Counted from the stretch's first letter, positions 1 through 9,518 are shown. The stretch is DNA of 64,000 nt from Candidatus Microbacterium phytovorans (GCA_029202445.1 CP119321.1:868001-932000); one strand, 5' to 3'. Translations and numbers: made by a program. The notes: generated from the sequence alone by a model not told the origin.

Positions 1-2558
1 TTCCCCAGGTGCCCACGACGGATTACATCAACACGATCGCGCCCGAGAACGAGCCCGAGTTCCCCGGCGACGAAGAGCTCGAGCGTCGCTACCGCCGATG
101 GATTCGCTGGAACGCCGCGTTGACCGTGCATCGGGCGCAGCGACCGGGCATCGGCGTCGGAGGCCACATCTCGACCTACGCGTCTTCCGCCTCGCTCTAC
201 GAAGTGGGCTTCAACCACTTCTTCCGGGGACTCGACGATCCCTCCGGCGGCGATCAGGTGTTCGTCCAGGGCCACGCCTCCCCCGGCATCTACGCGCGCT
301 CCTTCCTCGAGGGCCGCCTCTCGTCCGAGCAGCTCGACGGATTCCGTCAGGAGAAGTCGAAGGCGCCGGTCGGCATCCCGTCCTACCCGCACCCGCGACT
401 GATGCCGGACTACTGGCAGTTCCCGACGGTCTCGATGGGTCTCGGCCCGATCAACGCCATCTACCAGGCGATGACCAACAAGTACCTCACCAACCGCGGC
501 ATCAAGGACCTGTCCAACTCGCGGGTCTGGGCCTTCCTCGGTGACGGGGAGATGGACGAGGTGGAGAGCCGCGGCCAGCTGCAGGTGGCCGCGAACGAGG
601 GCCTCGACAACCTGACCTTCGTCGTCAACTGCAACTTGCAGCGACTCGACGGCCCGGTGCGCGGCAACGGAAAGATCATCCAGGAGTTGGAGAGCTTCTT
701 CCGCGGCGCCGGCTGGAATGTCATCAAGGTCGTCTGGGGACGTGGCTGGGACGAGCTGCTCCAGCAGGACCGTGACGGCGCGCTCGTCGGCCTGATGAAC
801 AGCACCCCCGACGGCGACTTCCAGACCTACCGCGCCGAAGACGGCAAGTTCATCCGCGACCACTTCTTCGCACGCGATGAGCGCACCCTCGACATGGTCA
901 AGGACTGGTCGGACGACGATATCTGGGGCAAGCTGCGCCGCGGCGGTCTGGACTACCAGAAGGTCTACGCGGCCTACAAGACGGCGACCGAGCACAAGGG
1001 TCAGCCGACCGTCATCCTCGCCAAGACGATCAAGGGCTACGGTCTCGGTCACCACTTCGAGGGTCGGAATGCGACCCACCAGATGAAGAAGATGACTCTG
1101 GACGACCTCAAGCACTTCCGTGACTCCATGCGCATCCCGATCACGGACGCGCAACTCGAGGAGAACCCCTACGCGCCCCCGTACTTCCACCCGGGCATGG
1201 AGGACGAGACCATCCAGTACATGGTGGAGAAGCGTCGCGCCCTGGGCGGCTTCCTGCCCGAGCGTCGCACCCACCACGTGCCCATCGCACTCCCCGACGA
1301 CGCGGCGTACGCGTTGCCGAAGAAGGGCTCGGGCACGCAAGAGGTCGCGACCACGATGGCGTTCGTGCGACTGCTGAAGGACCTGCTCCGGGTCAAGGAC
1401 TTCGGTCACCGCATCGTGCCGATCATCCCCGACGAGGCGCGCACCTTCGGTCTCGACGCGTTCTTCCCGACGGCGAAGATCTACAACCCCAACGGGCAGA
1501 ACTACACCTCGGTCGACCGTGAGCTCCTCCTGGCCTACAAGGAAAGCCCGCAGGGCCAGATCCTGCACGTCGGCATCAACGAGGCCGGCGCTCTCGCCGC
1601 CTTCACCAACGTCGGCACTTCGTACTCGACGCACGGTGAGCCGCTCATCCCGGTCTACATCTTCTACTCGATGTTCGGCTTCCAGCGCACCGGCGACGCG
1701 CAGTGGGCTGCCGGCGACCAGATGGCGCGCGGCTTCATCATGGGGGCCACAGCGGGCCGGACGACCCTGACCGGTGAAGGTCTCCAGCACGCGGACGGCC
1801 ACTCGCACCTGCTGGCATCCACGAACCCGGCGACGGTCTCGTACGACCCGGCCTACGGGTACGAGATCGCGCACATCGTGCGGGCCGGCATCGACCGCAT
1901 GTACGGCGGGAACCACCCCGACCCCAACGTCATGTACTACATCACGCTCTACAACGAGCCGCTCGTGCAGCCCGCCGAGCCGGAGGGCGTCGACGTCGAG
2001 GGCATCGTGCGCGGCATCCACCGCATCTCGACCGGTGAGGGCGACGGCCACCGCGTGCAGCTGCTCGCATCCGGCGTCGGCGTGCCGTGGGCGATCGAGG
2101 CCCAGCAGCTGTTGAAGGACGACTGGGGTGTCGTGGCCGATGTCTGGTCCGTCACGAGCTGGACGGAGCTGCGTCGCGACGGCCTCGCCGCCGACGAGCA
2201 CAACTTCCTCCATCCTCTCGATGAGCCGCGCACGGCGTATCTCACCGAGAAGCTGCGCGACACCGACGGACCCGTCATCGCGGTGAGCGACTACATGCAT
2301 GCCGTGCAGGATCAGATCCGTCCGTGGGTGCCGCGTACGTTCGCGACGCTCGGTGCCGACGGCTTCGGGTTCTCCGACACGCGCGCTGCGGCCCGTCGGT
2401 TCTTCAAGATCGACGGCCCGTCGCTCGTCGTGCGCACGCTGCAGGCGCTCGCTCAGGAGGGCAAGGTCGACCGCTCTCTCTCCGCGCAGGCCATCGAGAA
2501 GTACCGGCTCCACGACGTGACGGCGGGAACGAGCGGCAACGCCGGCGGCGAGAGCTGA
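1..2558 (+). CDS. aceE: pyruvate dehydrogenase E1 component, homodimeric type (5' truncated)
   Basis: Thiamine-diphosphate E1 subunit of the pyruvate dehydrogenase complex; it decarboxylates pyruvate and passes the acetyl group to E2 lipoate in the cytoplasm. The frame is open to the window edge, and codons before the GTG at 9 already fit the family (Pro-Gln-Val-Pro before TTDYINT), so that GTG is probably internal. Roughly 60 N-terminal residues are missing relative to the usual 900-residue protein. The ThDP motif GDGEMDE with a downstream NCN lies at about 540-635. The stop is 8 nt before the fasR-like gene, so the acetyl-CoA source sits directly ahead of fatty acid synthesis genes. Confidence 0.95.
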   Translation, partial: PQVPTTDYINTIAPENEPEFPGDEELERRYRRWIRWNAALTVHRAQRPGIGVGGHISTYASSASLYEVGFNHFFRGLDDPSGGDQVFVQGHASPGIYARSFLEGRLSSEQLDGFRQEKSKAPVGIPSYPHPRLMPDYWQFPTVSMGLGPINAIYQAMTNKYLTNRGIKDLSNSRVWAFLGDGEMDEVESRGQLQVAANEGLDNLTFVVNCNLQRLDGPVRGNGKIIQELESFFRGAGWNVIKVVWGRGWDELLQQDRDGALVGLMNSTPDGDFQTYRAEDGKFIRDHFFARDERTLDMVKDWSDDDIWGKLRRGGLDYQKVYAAYKTATEHKGQPTVILAKTIKGYGLGHHFEGRNATHQMKKMTLDDLKHFRDSMRIPITDAQLEENPYAPPYFHPGMEDETIQYMVEKRRALGGFLPERRTHHVPIALPDDAAYALPKKGSGTQEVATTMAFVRLLKDLLRVKDFGHRIVPIIPDEARTFGLDAFFPTAKIYNPNGQNYTSVDRELLLAYKESPQGQILHVGINEAGALAAFTNVGTSYSTHGEPLIPVYIFYSMFGFQRTGDAQWAAGDQMARGFIMGATAGRTTLTGEGLQHADGHSHLLASTNPATVSYDPAYGYEIAHIVRAGIDRMYGGNHPDPNVMYYITLYNEPLVQPAEPEGVDVEGIVRGIHRISTGEGDGHRVQLLASGVGVPWAIEAQQLLKDDWGVVADVWSVTSWTELRRDGLAADEHNFLHPLDEPRTAYLTEKLRDTDGPVIAVSDYMHAVQDQIRPWVPRTFATLGADGFGFSDTRAAARRFFKIDGPSLVVRTLQALAQEGKVDRSLSAQAIEKYRLHDVTAGTSGNAGGES

Positions 2559-2566
2559 TCCAAAGG

Positions 2567-3778
2567 ATGCCGATCCGACCCACGGCGCAGGAGAAGGCGG
2601 AGACGCTCGCCTGGTTGCGACGCATCTCCGGCGATCTCGCGACGGCGACGATCAAGCGGCTCGAGGACTCCCTGCCGTGGTACGCCGAGATGCCGCCGGC
2701 TCGACGGTCGGCGGTGGGCCTGGTCGCCCAGGCCGGTATCTCTGCGTTCATCCAGTGGTACGACGACCCGGGCGCACAGCCCTGGATCGCCGCGGACATC
2801 TTCGCCGCCGCCCCGAGAGAGTTGCTGCGCAGTGTGAGTCTCACCCAGACGCTGCAGCTCATCCGGGTGACGGTGGAGGTGACCGAGGAGCGTGTCGCCG
2901 GGCGCGGAGACGATCTGCGCGAGAGCATGCTGCTGTACTCCCGAGAGGTCGCCTTCGCCGCAGCAGACGTGTACGCACGCGCAGCTGAGGCGCGAGGGCT
3001 CTGGGACGCTCGGCTCGAAGCGCTCGTCGTCGACTCGATCCTCACGGGTGAGGCCGACGAAGAGCTCCCGAGCCGGATCGCGGCCCTCGGGTGGCATGGG
3101 CACGGCGAGGTCTCCGTGCTCGTGGGCACGGCTCCCCCGCAGTTCGATGTCGACCACCTTCGTCGTCTGGCGCGCAAGCTCGGGGTGGACGTGCTGATCG
3201 GCGTCCAGGGATCGCGTCTCGTGCTCGTCATCGGCCGGGCCGACGCTCCCGGCGAAGACGAGCCGGACGATCGCTTGCCGTTCCTCGAGATCGCGAAGCG
3301 CCTGGAACCCGGGTTCGGCGCCGGTCACCTCGTCCTCGGCCCGTCTGTGCCCGCACTCGTCGATGCCGGACAGAGCGCGCGCGCCGCATTGGCGGGGTTC
3401 GCGGTCGCGAAGGCGTGGCGTCACGCGCCCCGTCCGGTCGAGGCCGACGATCTGCTTCCCGAGCGCGCCCTCGCGGGCGATCCGCTCGCGAAGGCGACGC
3501 TGGTGGAGCGCATCTTCCGTCCCCTGCAGGCCCACTCGGCCGACCTGGTGACGACGCTGTGGAGCTACCTCGACAACGGACGATCGCTGGAGGCGACGGC
3601 GCGCGAACTGTTCGTGCACCCCAATACCGTGCGCTACCGGCTCAAGCGCGTCTCGGATGTCATCGGGTGGGATGCCACGGGCCCTCGGGAGGCGCTGATC
3701 CTCCAGACGGCGCTGATCATCGGTTCCATCGGCACGGATGTCACGCGCCGTCGGGCTGCAGTCCCCCGACGACCGTGA
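2567..3778 (+). CDS. fasR: PucR-family transcriptional regulator of the fatty acid synthase cluster (FasR-like)
   Basis: A 403-residue DNA-binding regulator. The C-terminus (about residues 341-363) has the PucR-type helix-turn-helix, LEATARELFVHPNTVRYRLK; the rest looks like a ligand-sensing and GGDEF-like mid region. The ATG at 2567 follows AAAGG, but the spacing is very short. The frame also extends upstream inside aceE, so the start is only fairly sure. By position it matches the regulator ahead of fabD-fabH-acpP-fabF in Streptomyces, where it activates the cluster. It probably controls the genes starting at 3870, and may be co-transcribed with aceE. Confidence 0.85.
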   Translation: MPIRPTAQEKAETLAWLRRISGDLATATIKRLEDSLPWYAEMPPARRSAVGLVAQAGISAFIQWYDDPGAQPWIAADIFAAAPRELLRSVSLTQTLQLIRVTVEVTEERVAGRGDDLRESMLLYSREVAFAAADVYARAAEARGLWDARLEALVVDSILTGEADEELPSRIAALGWHGHGEVSVLVGTAPPQFDVDHLRRLARKLGVDVLIGVQGSRLVLVIGRADAPGEDEPDDRLPFLEIAKRLEPGFGAGHLVLGPSVPALVDAGQSARAALAGFAVAKAWRHAPRPVEADDLLPERALAGDPLAKATLVERIFRPLQAHSADLVTTLWSYLDNGRSLEATARELFVHPNTVRYRLKRVSDVIGWDATGPREALILQTALIIGSIGTDVTRRRAAVPRRP

Positions 3779-3820
3779 CAGGATCGCTGTACGGCACGCA
3801 CAAAGCATCTCGGGTTTCTT

Positions 3821-3840
3821 GTGACTGCATCGCCAGTCAC
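3821..3840. promoter_or_regulatory. inverted repeat upstream of fabD, possible FasR operator
   Basis: GTGACT and AGTCAC arms, 6 bp each, flank an 8-nt spacer in the 91-nt gap between the fasR-like gene and fabD, 30 nt before the fabD start. The dyad is visible in the sequence; its role as a regulator site is inference from position. No good -10/-35 pair was recognised with it. Confidence 0.4.
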
Positions 3841-3869
3841 CGGCGCCCGCTTCTTGGGAGGATAGTCAG

Positions 3870-4790
3870 GTGATCATTGCCGTTTTCCCCGGCCAGGGCT
3901 CCCAGACGCCCGGCTTCCTCACACCCTGGCTCGAACTCGAGGGAGCGAGAGGGCGTCTGGAACGCTACTCGGAGCTGGCGGAGATCGACCTCGTCGCCGC
4001 GGGCACCGAGTGGGACGCCGATCGCATCCGTGACACGCAGGTCGCCCAGCCGTTGATCGTCGCCGCGAGTCTGCTCTCGTGGCACGCGCTCGACGCGGTC
4101 ACCGGGATCGCGCCCGCCGGCGTGGCCGGACACTCCGTCGGCGAGATCGCGGCCCTCGTCGCCTCCGGTGTCATCTCCGACGACGACGGCATGCGCCTGG
4201 TCGGCATCCGTGGCCGCGCCATGGCAGAAGCGGCCGCGGCGGAGCAGACCGGGATGAGCGCCGTCCTCGGCGGAGATCAGGATGCCGTCGTGGCACGCCT
4301 CGCGGAACTCGACCTCACGCCGGCCAACTACAACGGCGGCGGGCAGATCGTCGCCGCCGGAGCCCTCGGGGCGCTGCAGACTCTCGCGGCCGAACCGCCG
4401 GCGTCGACGCGCGTCATCCCGCTCCAGGTGGCCGGCGCCTTCCACACCCGCTTTATGGCATCCGCCGTCGACACGCTGCGCGATGCCGCCGGTGAGGTCG
4501 AGGTCGCCGACCCGACGCTCACGCTGTGGACGAACCGTGACGGATCGACGGTCACGTCGGGCAGTACTGCCGTGGGATATCTCGTGGACCAGGTGGCCTC
4601 CCCGGTGCGCTGGGATCTATGCATGGCGTCGTTCGCCGAGCGCGGCGTCACGGGCATCATCGAGCTCTCCCCCGCCGGAACGCTCACCGGGCTCGCCAAG
4701 CGCGCGCTGCGAGGGACGCCCACCGTCGCGGTGAAGACGCCCGACGACCTTGCGGCTGCGGCCGCCCTGCTGACAGGAGACCACGCGTGA
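3870..4790 (+). CDS. fabD: malonyl-CoA:ACP S-malonyltransferase
   Basis: Loads malonyl groups from CoA onto acyl carrier protein for type II fatty acid synthesis. The 306-residue protein shows the N-terminal GQGSQ (about residues 8-12) and the nucleophile elbow GHSVGE (87-92, Ser89), with a GAFHT-type motif later giving the catalytic His. The GTG start has a GGGAGG site a suitable distance upstream. Its stop overlaps the fabH start by 4 nt (GTGA), which implies translational coupling. It opens the fabD-fabH-acpP-fabF block behind the PucR-type regulator. Confidence 0.96.
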   Translation: MIIAVFPGQGSQTPGFLTPWLELEGARGRLERYSELAEIDLVAAGTEWDADRIRDTQVAQPLIVAASLLSWHALDAVTGIAPAGVAGHSVGEIAALVASGVISDDDGMRLVGIRGRAMAEAAAAEQTGMSAVLGGDQDAVVARLAELDLTPANYNGGGQIVAAGALGALQTLAAEPPASTRVIPLQVAGAFHTRFMASAVDTLRDAAGEVEVADPTLTLWTNRDGSTVTSGSTAVGYLVDQVASPVRWDLCMASFAERGVTGIIELSPAGTLTGLAKRALRGTPTVAVKTPDDLAAAAALLTGDHA

Positions 4791-5788
4791 CCGCCACGCT
4801 CAGACAGCCCACCGGTCCCGCGCACACGCGCATCTACTCCTACGGAGCAGCGCGCGGCGAGAACCTGGTGCCGAACGACGATCTCGTCGGACCGATCGAC
4901 TCCAGCGACGAGTGGATCCGTCAGCGCACGGGCATCGTCACACGTGCGCGCGCCGTCGCGGAGACCACCGCGATCGACCTGGCCAGCGACGCGGTGGCCG
5001 AAGCCATCCGTCGCGCGGGGATCGATCCGCAGCAGGTGGATGCCGTGATCGTCTCCACGATCTCGAACCCCAAGCAGACGCCGTCGGTGTCGGCCATCGT
5101 CGCCGACCGCGTCGGGGCGAACCCCGCCGCCGCGTACGACGTCAACGCCGCCTGCGCGGGCTTCGCCTACGGCGTCACCCAGGCCGACGCCCTGATCCGC
5201 GCAGGAGCGGCGACTTATGTCGCCGTCGTCGGCGCCGAGAAGCTCAGCGACATCGTCGATCCCACCGATCGTTCGATCTCGTTCCTCCTCGGCGACGGGG
5301 CAGGTGCGGCCATCGTCGGCCCGAGCGACTTCCCCGGAATCGGCCCGACGATCTGGGGCTCCGACGGCTCGAAGTCCGACGCCGTCGGCATGAACCACAC
5401 CCTCAACGAGTTCCGGGCGGGCCTCGCACCGTGGCCGACCCTTCGCCAGGAAGGGCCCACCGTGTTCCGCTGGGCCGTCTGGGAGATGGTCAAGGTCGCG
5501 AAGCGTGCGCTGGAGGAGGCGGGCATCACGGCCGCCGATCTCGCTGCCTTCGTCCCGCACCAGGCGAACATGCGCATCATCGACGAGTTCGCCAAGCAGC
5601 TCGGCCTGCCCGAGACCGTGGCGATCGGCCGCGACATCGAGACGACGGGCAACACGTCCGCGGCATCCATCCCGCTCGCCACCCACCGTCTGCTCGAGGA
5701 GCACCCGGAACTGTCCGGCGGCCTCGCTCTGCAGATCGGTTTCGGTGCCGGTCTGGTCTTCGGCGCGCAGGTCGTCGTGCTTCCGTGA
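4787..5788 (+). CDS. fabH: beta-ketoacyl-ACP synthase III
   Basis: Initiates fatty acid chains by condensing an acyl-CoA primer with malonyl-ACP. The start is set by the GTGA overlap with fabD, giving 333 residues, normal for the family. The thiolase-type triad is visible: Cys123 in NAACAGFAYG, His258 in HQANMRII, and Asn289 in GNTSAASIP. Actinobacterial FabH enzymes often prefer branched primers, but substrate choice cannot be read from the sequence. The frame stays open upstream of 4787 inside fabD; that part is not coding here. Confidence 0.96.
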   Translation: MTATLRQPTGPAHTRIYSYGAARGENLVPNDDLVGPIDSSDEWIRQRTGIVTRARAVAETTAIDLASDAVAEAIRRAGIDPQQVDAVIVSTISNPKQTPSVSAIVADRVGANPAAAYDVNAACAGFAYGVTQADALIRAGAATYVAVVGAEKLSDIVDPTDRSISFLLGDGAGAAIVGPSDFPGIGPTIWGSDGSKSDAVGMNHTLNEFRAGLAPWPTLRQEGPTVFRWAVWEMVKVAKRALEEAGITAADLAAFVPHQANMRIIDEFAKQLGLPETVAIGRDIETTGNTSAASIPLATHRLLEEHPELSGGLALQIGFGAGLVFGAQVVVLP

Positions 5789-5806
5789 CCGCGCACGCCC
5801 CGCACC

Positions 5807-5812
5807 TAGACT
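5807..5812 (+). promoter_or_regulatory. possible internal -10 element for acpP
   Basis: TAGACT lies in the 74-nt gap between fabH and acpP and fits the actinobacterial TAnnnT pattern. Transcription from it would give a leader of about 45 nt containing the AAGGAG ribosome site of acpP. An internal promoter would explain extra acyl carrier protein, which is needed in excess. No -35 was recognised. Confidence 0.35.
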
Positions 5813-5862
5813 GACTACCGGCCCCGCCGGGCCCGATCCCAACGGAAAACAAGGAGAAACAC

Positions 5863-6111
5863 ATGGCATTCAGCAACGACGAGGTCCTCGCCGGGCTTGC
5901 CGAGCTCATCACCGACGAGACCGGCATCTCGGCCGACGAGGTCGCGCTCGAGAAGTCGTTCACCGACGACCTCGACATCGACTCCATCTCGATGATGACG
6001 ATCGTCGTCAACGCCGAGGAGAAGTTCGGCGTGACCATCCCCGACGAAGAGGTCAAGAACCTCAAGACCGTCGGCGACGCCGTGACGTTCATCACGTCGA
6101 ACCAGGCCTGA
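5863..6111 (+). CDS. acpP: acyl carrier protein
   Basis: Small acidic carrier (82 residues) holding growing acyl chains on a phosphopantetheine arm. The attachment Ser is Ser41 in DLDIDSIS, the usual DSL region written here as DSI. It has an ATG start and a strong AAGGAG ribosome site. It lies between fabH and fabF as in Streptomyces and is likely in the same operon, perhaps boosted by the TAGACT element in the preceding gap. Confidence 0.97.
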   Translation: MAFSNDEVLAGLAELITDETGISADEVALEKSFTDDLDIDSISMMTIVVNAEEKFGVTIPDEEVKNLKTVGDAVTFITSNQA

Positions 6112-6184
6112 CCTGCACCGCACGCGGTGGGGGCCAGAGCCGCTCAGCCGCACTGAACCCCCACCGCAGCATCACGAGGAACAC

Positions 6185-7423
6185 ATGAGTAATCCGCGCA
6201 TCGTCGTCACCGGCATCGGAGCATCCAGCCCTATCGGCGCCACCGCCCCCGAGAGCTGGGAAGCCCTGCTCGCAGGTGCGTCCGGCACCCGCACTCTGGA
6301 GTACGACTGGGTCGAGAAGTACCAGCTGCCGGTGACCTTCGCCGCGCAGGCGAAGGTGCGTCCCGACACCGTGCTGGAACGTCCGATCGCCAAGCGCCTC
6401 GACCCGTCCTCACAGTTCGCGCTCGTCGCCGCGATGGAGGCGTGGGCGGATGCCGGTGCGCCCGAGGTCGCGCCCGAGCGACTCGGCGTCGACTTCGCCA
6501 CGGGTATCGGTGGACTCTGGACGCTGCTCGACGCCTGGGACACGCTCCGGGAGAAGGGCCCACGCCGGGTTCTGCCCATGACGGTGCCCATGCTGATGCC
6601 CAATGCCGCAGCGGGGAACCTGTCCCTCCACTTCGGGGCGCGGGCCTACGCGCGAACGGTCGCGAGCGCGTGCGCGTCGAGCACCGAGTCGCTCGTGAAC
6701 GCCGTCGAGCACTTGCGTGCGGGTCTGGCTGACGTCGTCATCGCCGGAGGGACCGAGTCGGTCATCCACCCCATCACGATCTCCTCGTTCGCATCGATGC
6801 AGGCGCTCTCGCGGCGCAACGACTCCCCCGAGACGGCTTCGCGCCCGGCCAGCATCGACCGCGACGGCTTCGTGATGGGAGAGGGCGCCGGCGTCCTCAT
6901 TCTGGAGACGGAAGAGCACGCCAAGGCGCGGGGCGCCAAGATCTATGCGGAGATCGCGGGCGGTGGCGTCACGGCGGACTCGTACCACATCACCGCGAAC
7001 GACCCCGAGGGTGCCGGCGCGTCGCGCGCCGTGCACATGGCCCTCGAGTCGGCGGGACGTTCCGTCGACGAGGTGACGCACATCAACGCGCACGCCACCT
7101 CCACTCCGGTCGGCGATCCGAACGAGTACGTCGCCCTCAAGAGCGTGTTCGGCGATCGGATCGACGAGATCCCCGTCTCCGCCACCAAGGCGTCGACAGG
7201 CCACCTGCTGGGCGGCACCGGTGCCCTCGAGGCGATCTTCACCGTCTTGGCGCTCCGCGATCGCGTGGCCCCGCCGACGATCAACCTGACCGAACAGGAC
7301 CCCGCTGTTCCCTTCCGGCTGTCCGGTGCGCCCACGCCGCTGGGCGCGGGCGATCAGTTGGCGATCAGCAACTCGTTCGGGTTCGGCGGACACAACGCCG
7401 TGGTTGCCATCGCATCTGTCTGA
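6185..7423 (+). CDS. fabF: beta-ketoacyl-ACP synthase II
   Basis: Elongating condensing enzyme of type II fatty acid synthesis. The 412-residue length is typical. The Cys-His-His triad is present: Cys163 in ASACASSTES, His303 in NAHATSTPVGD, and His340 in KASTGHLLGG. The ATG follows GAGGAA. It is the last gene of the cluster; a perfect 16-bp hairpin begins 10 nt after its stop, so the operon ends here. Confidence 0.97.
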   Translation: MSNPRIVVTGIGASSPIGATAPESWEALLAGASGTRTLEYDWVEKYQLPVTFAAQAKVRPDTVLERPIAKRLDPSSQFALVAAMEAWADAGAPEVAPERLGVDFATGIGGLWTLLDAWDTLREKGPRRVLPMTVPMLMPNAAAGNLSLHFGARAYARTVASACASSTESLVNAVEHLRAGLADVVIAGGTESVIHPITISSFASMQALSRRNDSPETASRPASIDRDGFVMGEGAGVLILETEEHAKARGAKIYAEIAGGGVTADSYHITANDPEGAGASRAVHMALESAGRSVDEVTHINAHATSTPVGDPNEYVALKSVFGDRIDEIPVSATKASTGHLLGGTGALEAIFTVLALRDRVAPPTINLTEQDPAVPFRLSGAPTPLGAGDQLAISNSFGFGGHNAVVAIASV

Positions 7424-7432
7424 TACGACACG

Positions 7433-7472
7433 AAAGGACGCCCTCCGCGAAGCCAAGCGGAGGGCGTCCTTT
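7433..7472 (+). terminator. intrinsic terminator after fabF
   Basis: Two 16-nt arms, AAAGGACGCCCTCCGC and its exact complement, enclose an 8-nt loop and are followed by CTTCGG. It closes the FAS-II operon and may also act on the convergent DUF3145 gene. The following 130 nt up to that gene show nothing else. Confidence 0.9.
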
Positions 7473-7602
7473 CTTCGGTATGGCGGCCGGCACGTGTTCC
7501 CGTTCCCCGGGAAGCCGTCCGAGGCCGGTACGGACGCGCCTGCGCCGCCAGGTCTGTGCAATTGTGTGTCGTTCGGGGAGTGTCGCGCGGTGCGTGATCG
7601 TC

Positions 7603-8106
7603 TCAACCGACTTTGTGCAGCCAGACGACGGGTGCGTCGTCACTCGCGTGCCGGAACGGCTCGAGCTCCTCGTCCCAGGCTGCGCCGAGCGCGATGTCGA
7701 GCTCACGCTGGAGTTCGAAGACATCGCCGGCGGCGATCTCCATCGCGTAGCGGATGCGATCCTCGCCGATGACGACGTTTCCGGCCGTGTCGGTCTGGGC
7801 GAAGTGGATGCCGAGGCCGGGAGTGTGGAGCCAGCGCCCGCCGTCGCTGCGAGGGGTGGGATCTTCGGTCACCTCGAAGCGCAGGTGCTCCCAACCGCGG
7901 ATGGCCGTCGCGAGCGCCGCTCCGGTGCCCGCTGAGCCCTCCCAGTAGAACTCGGCCCGGCGGCTGCCGTTGAGCACCGGCTGGTCGGCCCAGTCGAAGT
8001 TGACGGCATGCCCGAGGGCACGCCCTACCGCCCACTCGAGGTGGGGGCACAACGCGCGTGGCGCGGAGTGAATGAAGATCACTCCACGCGCTTGAGGTGT
8101 CGCCAT
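7603..8106 (-). CDS. DUF3145 family protein
   Basis: A 167-residue soluble protein of a family confined to actinobacteria and of unknown function. The start at 8106 (MATPQARGVIFIHSAP) is chosen because GGAG lies 6 nt upstream and family similarity begins there; the frame runs on to 8298 without support. Conserved features include IHSAPRALCPHLEW and the C-terminal DDAPVVWLHKVG. There is no signal peptide or membrane segment. It stands alone between the FAS cluster and tRNA-Met, so context gives no functional clue. Confidence 0.85.
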   Translation of the reverse strand: MATPQARGVIFIHSAPRALCPHLEWAVGRALGHAVNFDWADQPVLNGSRRAEFYWEGSAGTGAALATAIRGWEHLRFEVTEDPTPRSDGGRWLHTPGLGIHFAQTDTAGNVVIGEDRIRYAMEIAAGDVFELQRELDIALGAAWDEELEPFRHASDDAPVVWLHKVG

Positions 8107-8191
8107 CGTTCTCTCCGTTTCGTCAGGTACGTCTTCCCCTACGACCTGAACGGTGTGAGCCGATGTGCGGCGAGTATGCGGTTGTATGCCC

Positions 8192-8221
8192 ATTATTGCG
8201 GACGTCGGGCTCGAATGACAA
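8192..8221 (-). promoter_or_regulatory. putative promoter of the DUF3145 gene
   Basis: On the minus strand TTGTCA (8216-8221) and AATAAT (8192-8197) are separated by 18 nt, a plausible SigA-type promoter about 85 nt before the start codon. The AT-rich -10 stands out in this GC-rich sequence. Confidence 0.45.
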
Positions 8222-8273
8222 CCGTGTGATTCACCGGTGTGATCGACGCGACGGTCGACTTCGTCCACTGCAG

Positions 8274-8347
8274 TAGGGCGGGTGGGACTTGAACCCACGA
8301 TCGTCGGGTTATGAGCCCGCTGCCTTGACCAGCTTGGCCACCGCCCC
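8274..8347 (-). tRNA. tRNA-Met (anticodon CAT)
   Basis: The minus strand folds as a 74-nt cloverleaf: acceptor GGGGCGG paired with CCGCCCT (one G-U), anticodon loop CTCATAA, and T arm GTGGG-TTCAAGT-CCCAC. The anticodon stem has three G-C pairs next to the loop and a G-A mismatch at its far end. CCA is not encoded. A CAT anticodon could also be read as initiator Met or as Ile2. The G1-U72 pair and the D-arm shape favour elongator Met, but identity is not certain. Confidence 0.85.
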
Positions 8348-8375
8348 CCACCGATCTCGATCGGCTACGTCGAGC

Positions 8376-9470
8376 CTACCGGCGCTTCCCGAGATCCCTG
8401 TCGTCGTCGACGGGAGGGTCGGGCCACACCTTGGAGACCGTTTCGGTCAGGCGCACCGACCGGGTCTTGGGTGCTTGCGGGTCGACGGCATCCGGGTCAT
8501 CGCTGCCGGTGCTCCCCCGAGGGATGGGCAGCTCCTGGCTGTTGCTGACGACCTCGGGGTGGTAGCGCGCGAGCTGGAAGACTCCGGCGACGGCGAGGGC
8601 TCCCGCGACGGCGAAGCCGATGTAGGCGCCCAGCGGCGCGTTGGCGGCCTCGGCCAGCACCGTCAGACCGATGACGATCGCGACCATCGGGTCGATCACC
8701 GTGAGTCCGGCGATCACGAGGTCGGGAGGGCCCGAGGCGTACGCGGTCTGGACGAAGTAGGCGCCGATGCCCGTGCCGGCTAGCAGAGCGACGACGCACA
8801 CGACGGTGAGCCACTCGAAGTCGCCGTTCTGGATGCGGTTGATGACGACCTTCGCCAGGGTCGCCACGAAGCCGTACACGATGCCGGCCGCGACGATGTA
8901 GAACAGTGCGCGCATCCGGTCGCGCAGCCAGATCCACAGTCCCGCGAGCACGATCATCACCCCCGCGAGGATGAGGAGGATGGTGATCAGCTGCTGATCG
9001 GAGACGGCCGTCTCGGTCGCATACAGCGCAGCGATCGTGACGAAGATGAAGACTCCGCCCACGCACATGGCGATGGCGGCCACCGAGCGGCGTGTGGGCC
9101 GGTGCCCGGAGATGCGTGCGTTGAGCAGAGTCGTAATGACGAGGGAGATCGCCCCGACCGGCTGCACCAAGATGAGCGGCGCGAACGAGAGAGCCGACAG
9201 CTGACATACGATCGCCAGGCCCAGCATGACCGTGCCGACCACCCACGAAGGCCGGCGGAGGAGGTTGAGGAGCTGCCCGCCCGTGAGCCCCGCTCCCCCC
9301 GAGGTCTGCGTCATCCGCTCGACCTTCTGCACGCCGCGATGCTGGTACTGCGCACCGAACGACATGAACACGGCGCCGAGGAGCGCAAGAGGGATGCCGA
9401 TGAGGATGGCGGGGTCGCGGAACACTCCGACGAGTTCGTCGGCCAGCTCGTCGATCGCCAGTTCCGCCAT
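8376..9470 (-). CDS. DMT-superfamily (EamA/NIPA-like) membrane transporter
   Basis: An integral membrane protein of 364 residues with about nine or ten hydrophobic segments and a hydrophilic, Pro/Asp-rich C-terminal tail of about 60 residues. It resembles drug/metabolite-transporter permeases in which two inverted halves form the channel; the substrate is unknown. The start at 9470 (MAELAIDEL) is preferred over a GTG at 9476 because GAGGGG lies well placed only for the former. It is divergent from def across 48 nt, so the two promoters must be packed closely. A NIPA-like magnesium transporter is an alternative reading. Confidence 0.8.
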   Translation of the reverse strand: MAELAIDELADELVGVFRDPAILIGIPLALLGAVFMSFGAQYQHRGVQKVERMTQTSGGAGLTGGQLLNLLRRPSWVVGTVMLGLAIVCQLSALSFAPLILVQPVGAISLVITTLLNARISGHRPTRRSVAAIAMCVGGVFIFVTIAALYATETAVSDQQLITILLILAGVMIVLAGLWIWLRDRMRALFYIVAAGIVYGFVATLAKVVINRIQNGDFEWLTVVCVVALLAGTGIGAYFVQTAYASGPPDLVIAGLTVIDPMVAIVIGLTVLAEAANAPLGAYIGFAVAGALAVAGVFQLARYHPEVVSNSQELPIPRGSTGSDDPDAVDPQAPKTRSVRLTETVSKVWPDPPVDDDRDLGKRR

Positions 9471-9506
9471 GATCACCCCTCGACCCTAACGGCACGGGTC
9501 GATCGA

Positions 9507-9512
9507 TAGGCT
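9507..9512 (+). promoter_or_regulatory. -10 element of def, probably leaderless
   Basis: TAGGCT is followed by exactly six bases (CAGGAC) and then the GTG start of def. A transcript initiating 6-7 nt after the hexamer would begin at the start codon. No ribosome site is visible. Confidence 0.6.
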
Positions 9513-9518
9513 CAGGAC

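Noticed and set aside
8274..8347. Initiator tRNA-fMet reading of the CAT tRNA
   Set aside because: The three G-C pairs in the anticodon stem fit, but position 1-72 is a G-U pair and not the mismatch typical of initiators, and the D arm is unlike initiators. Left as tRNA-Met with uncertainty.
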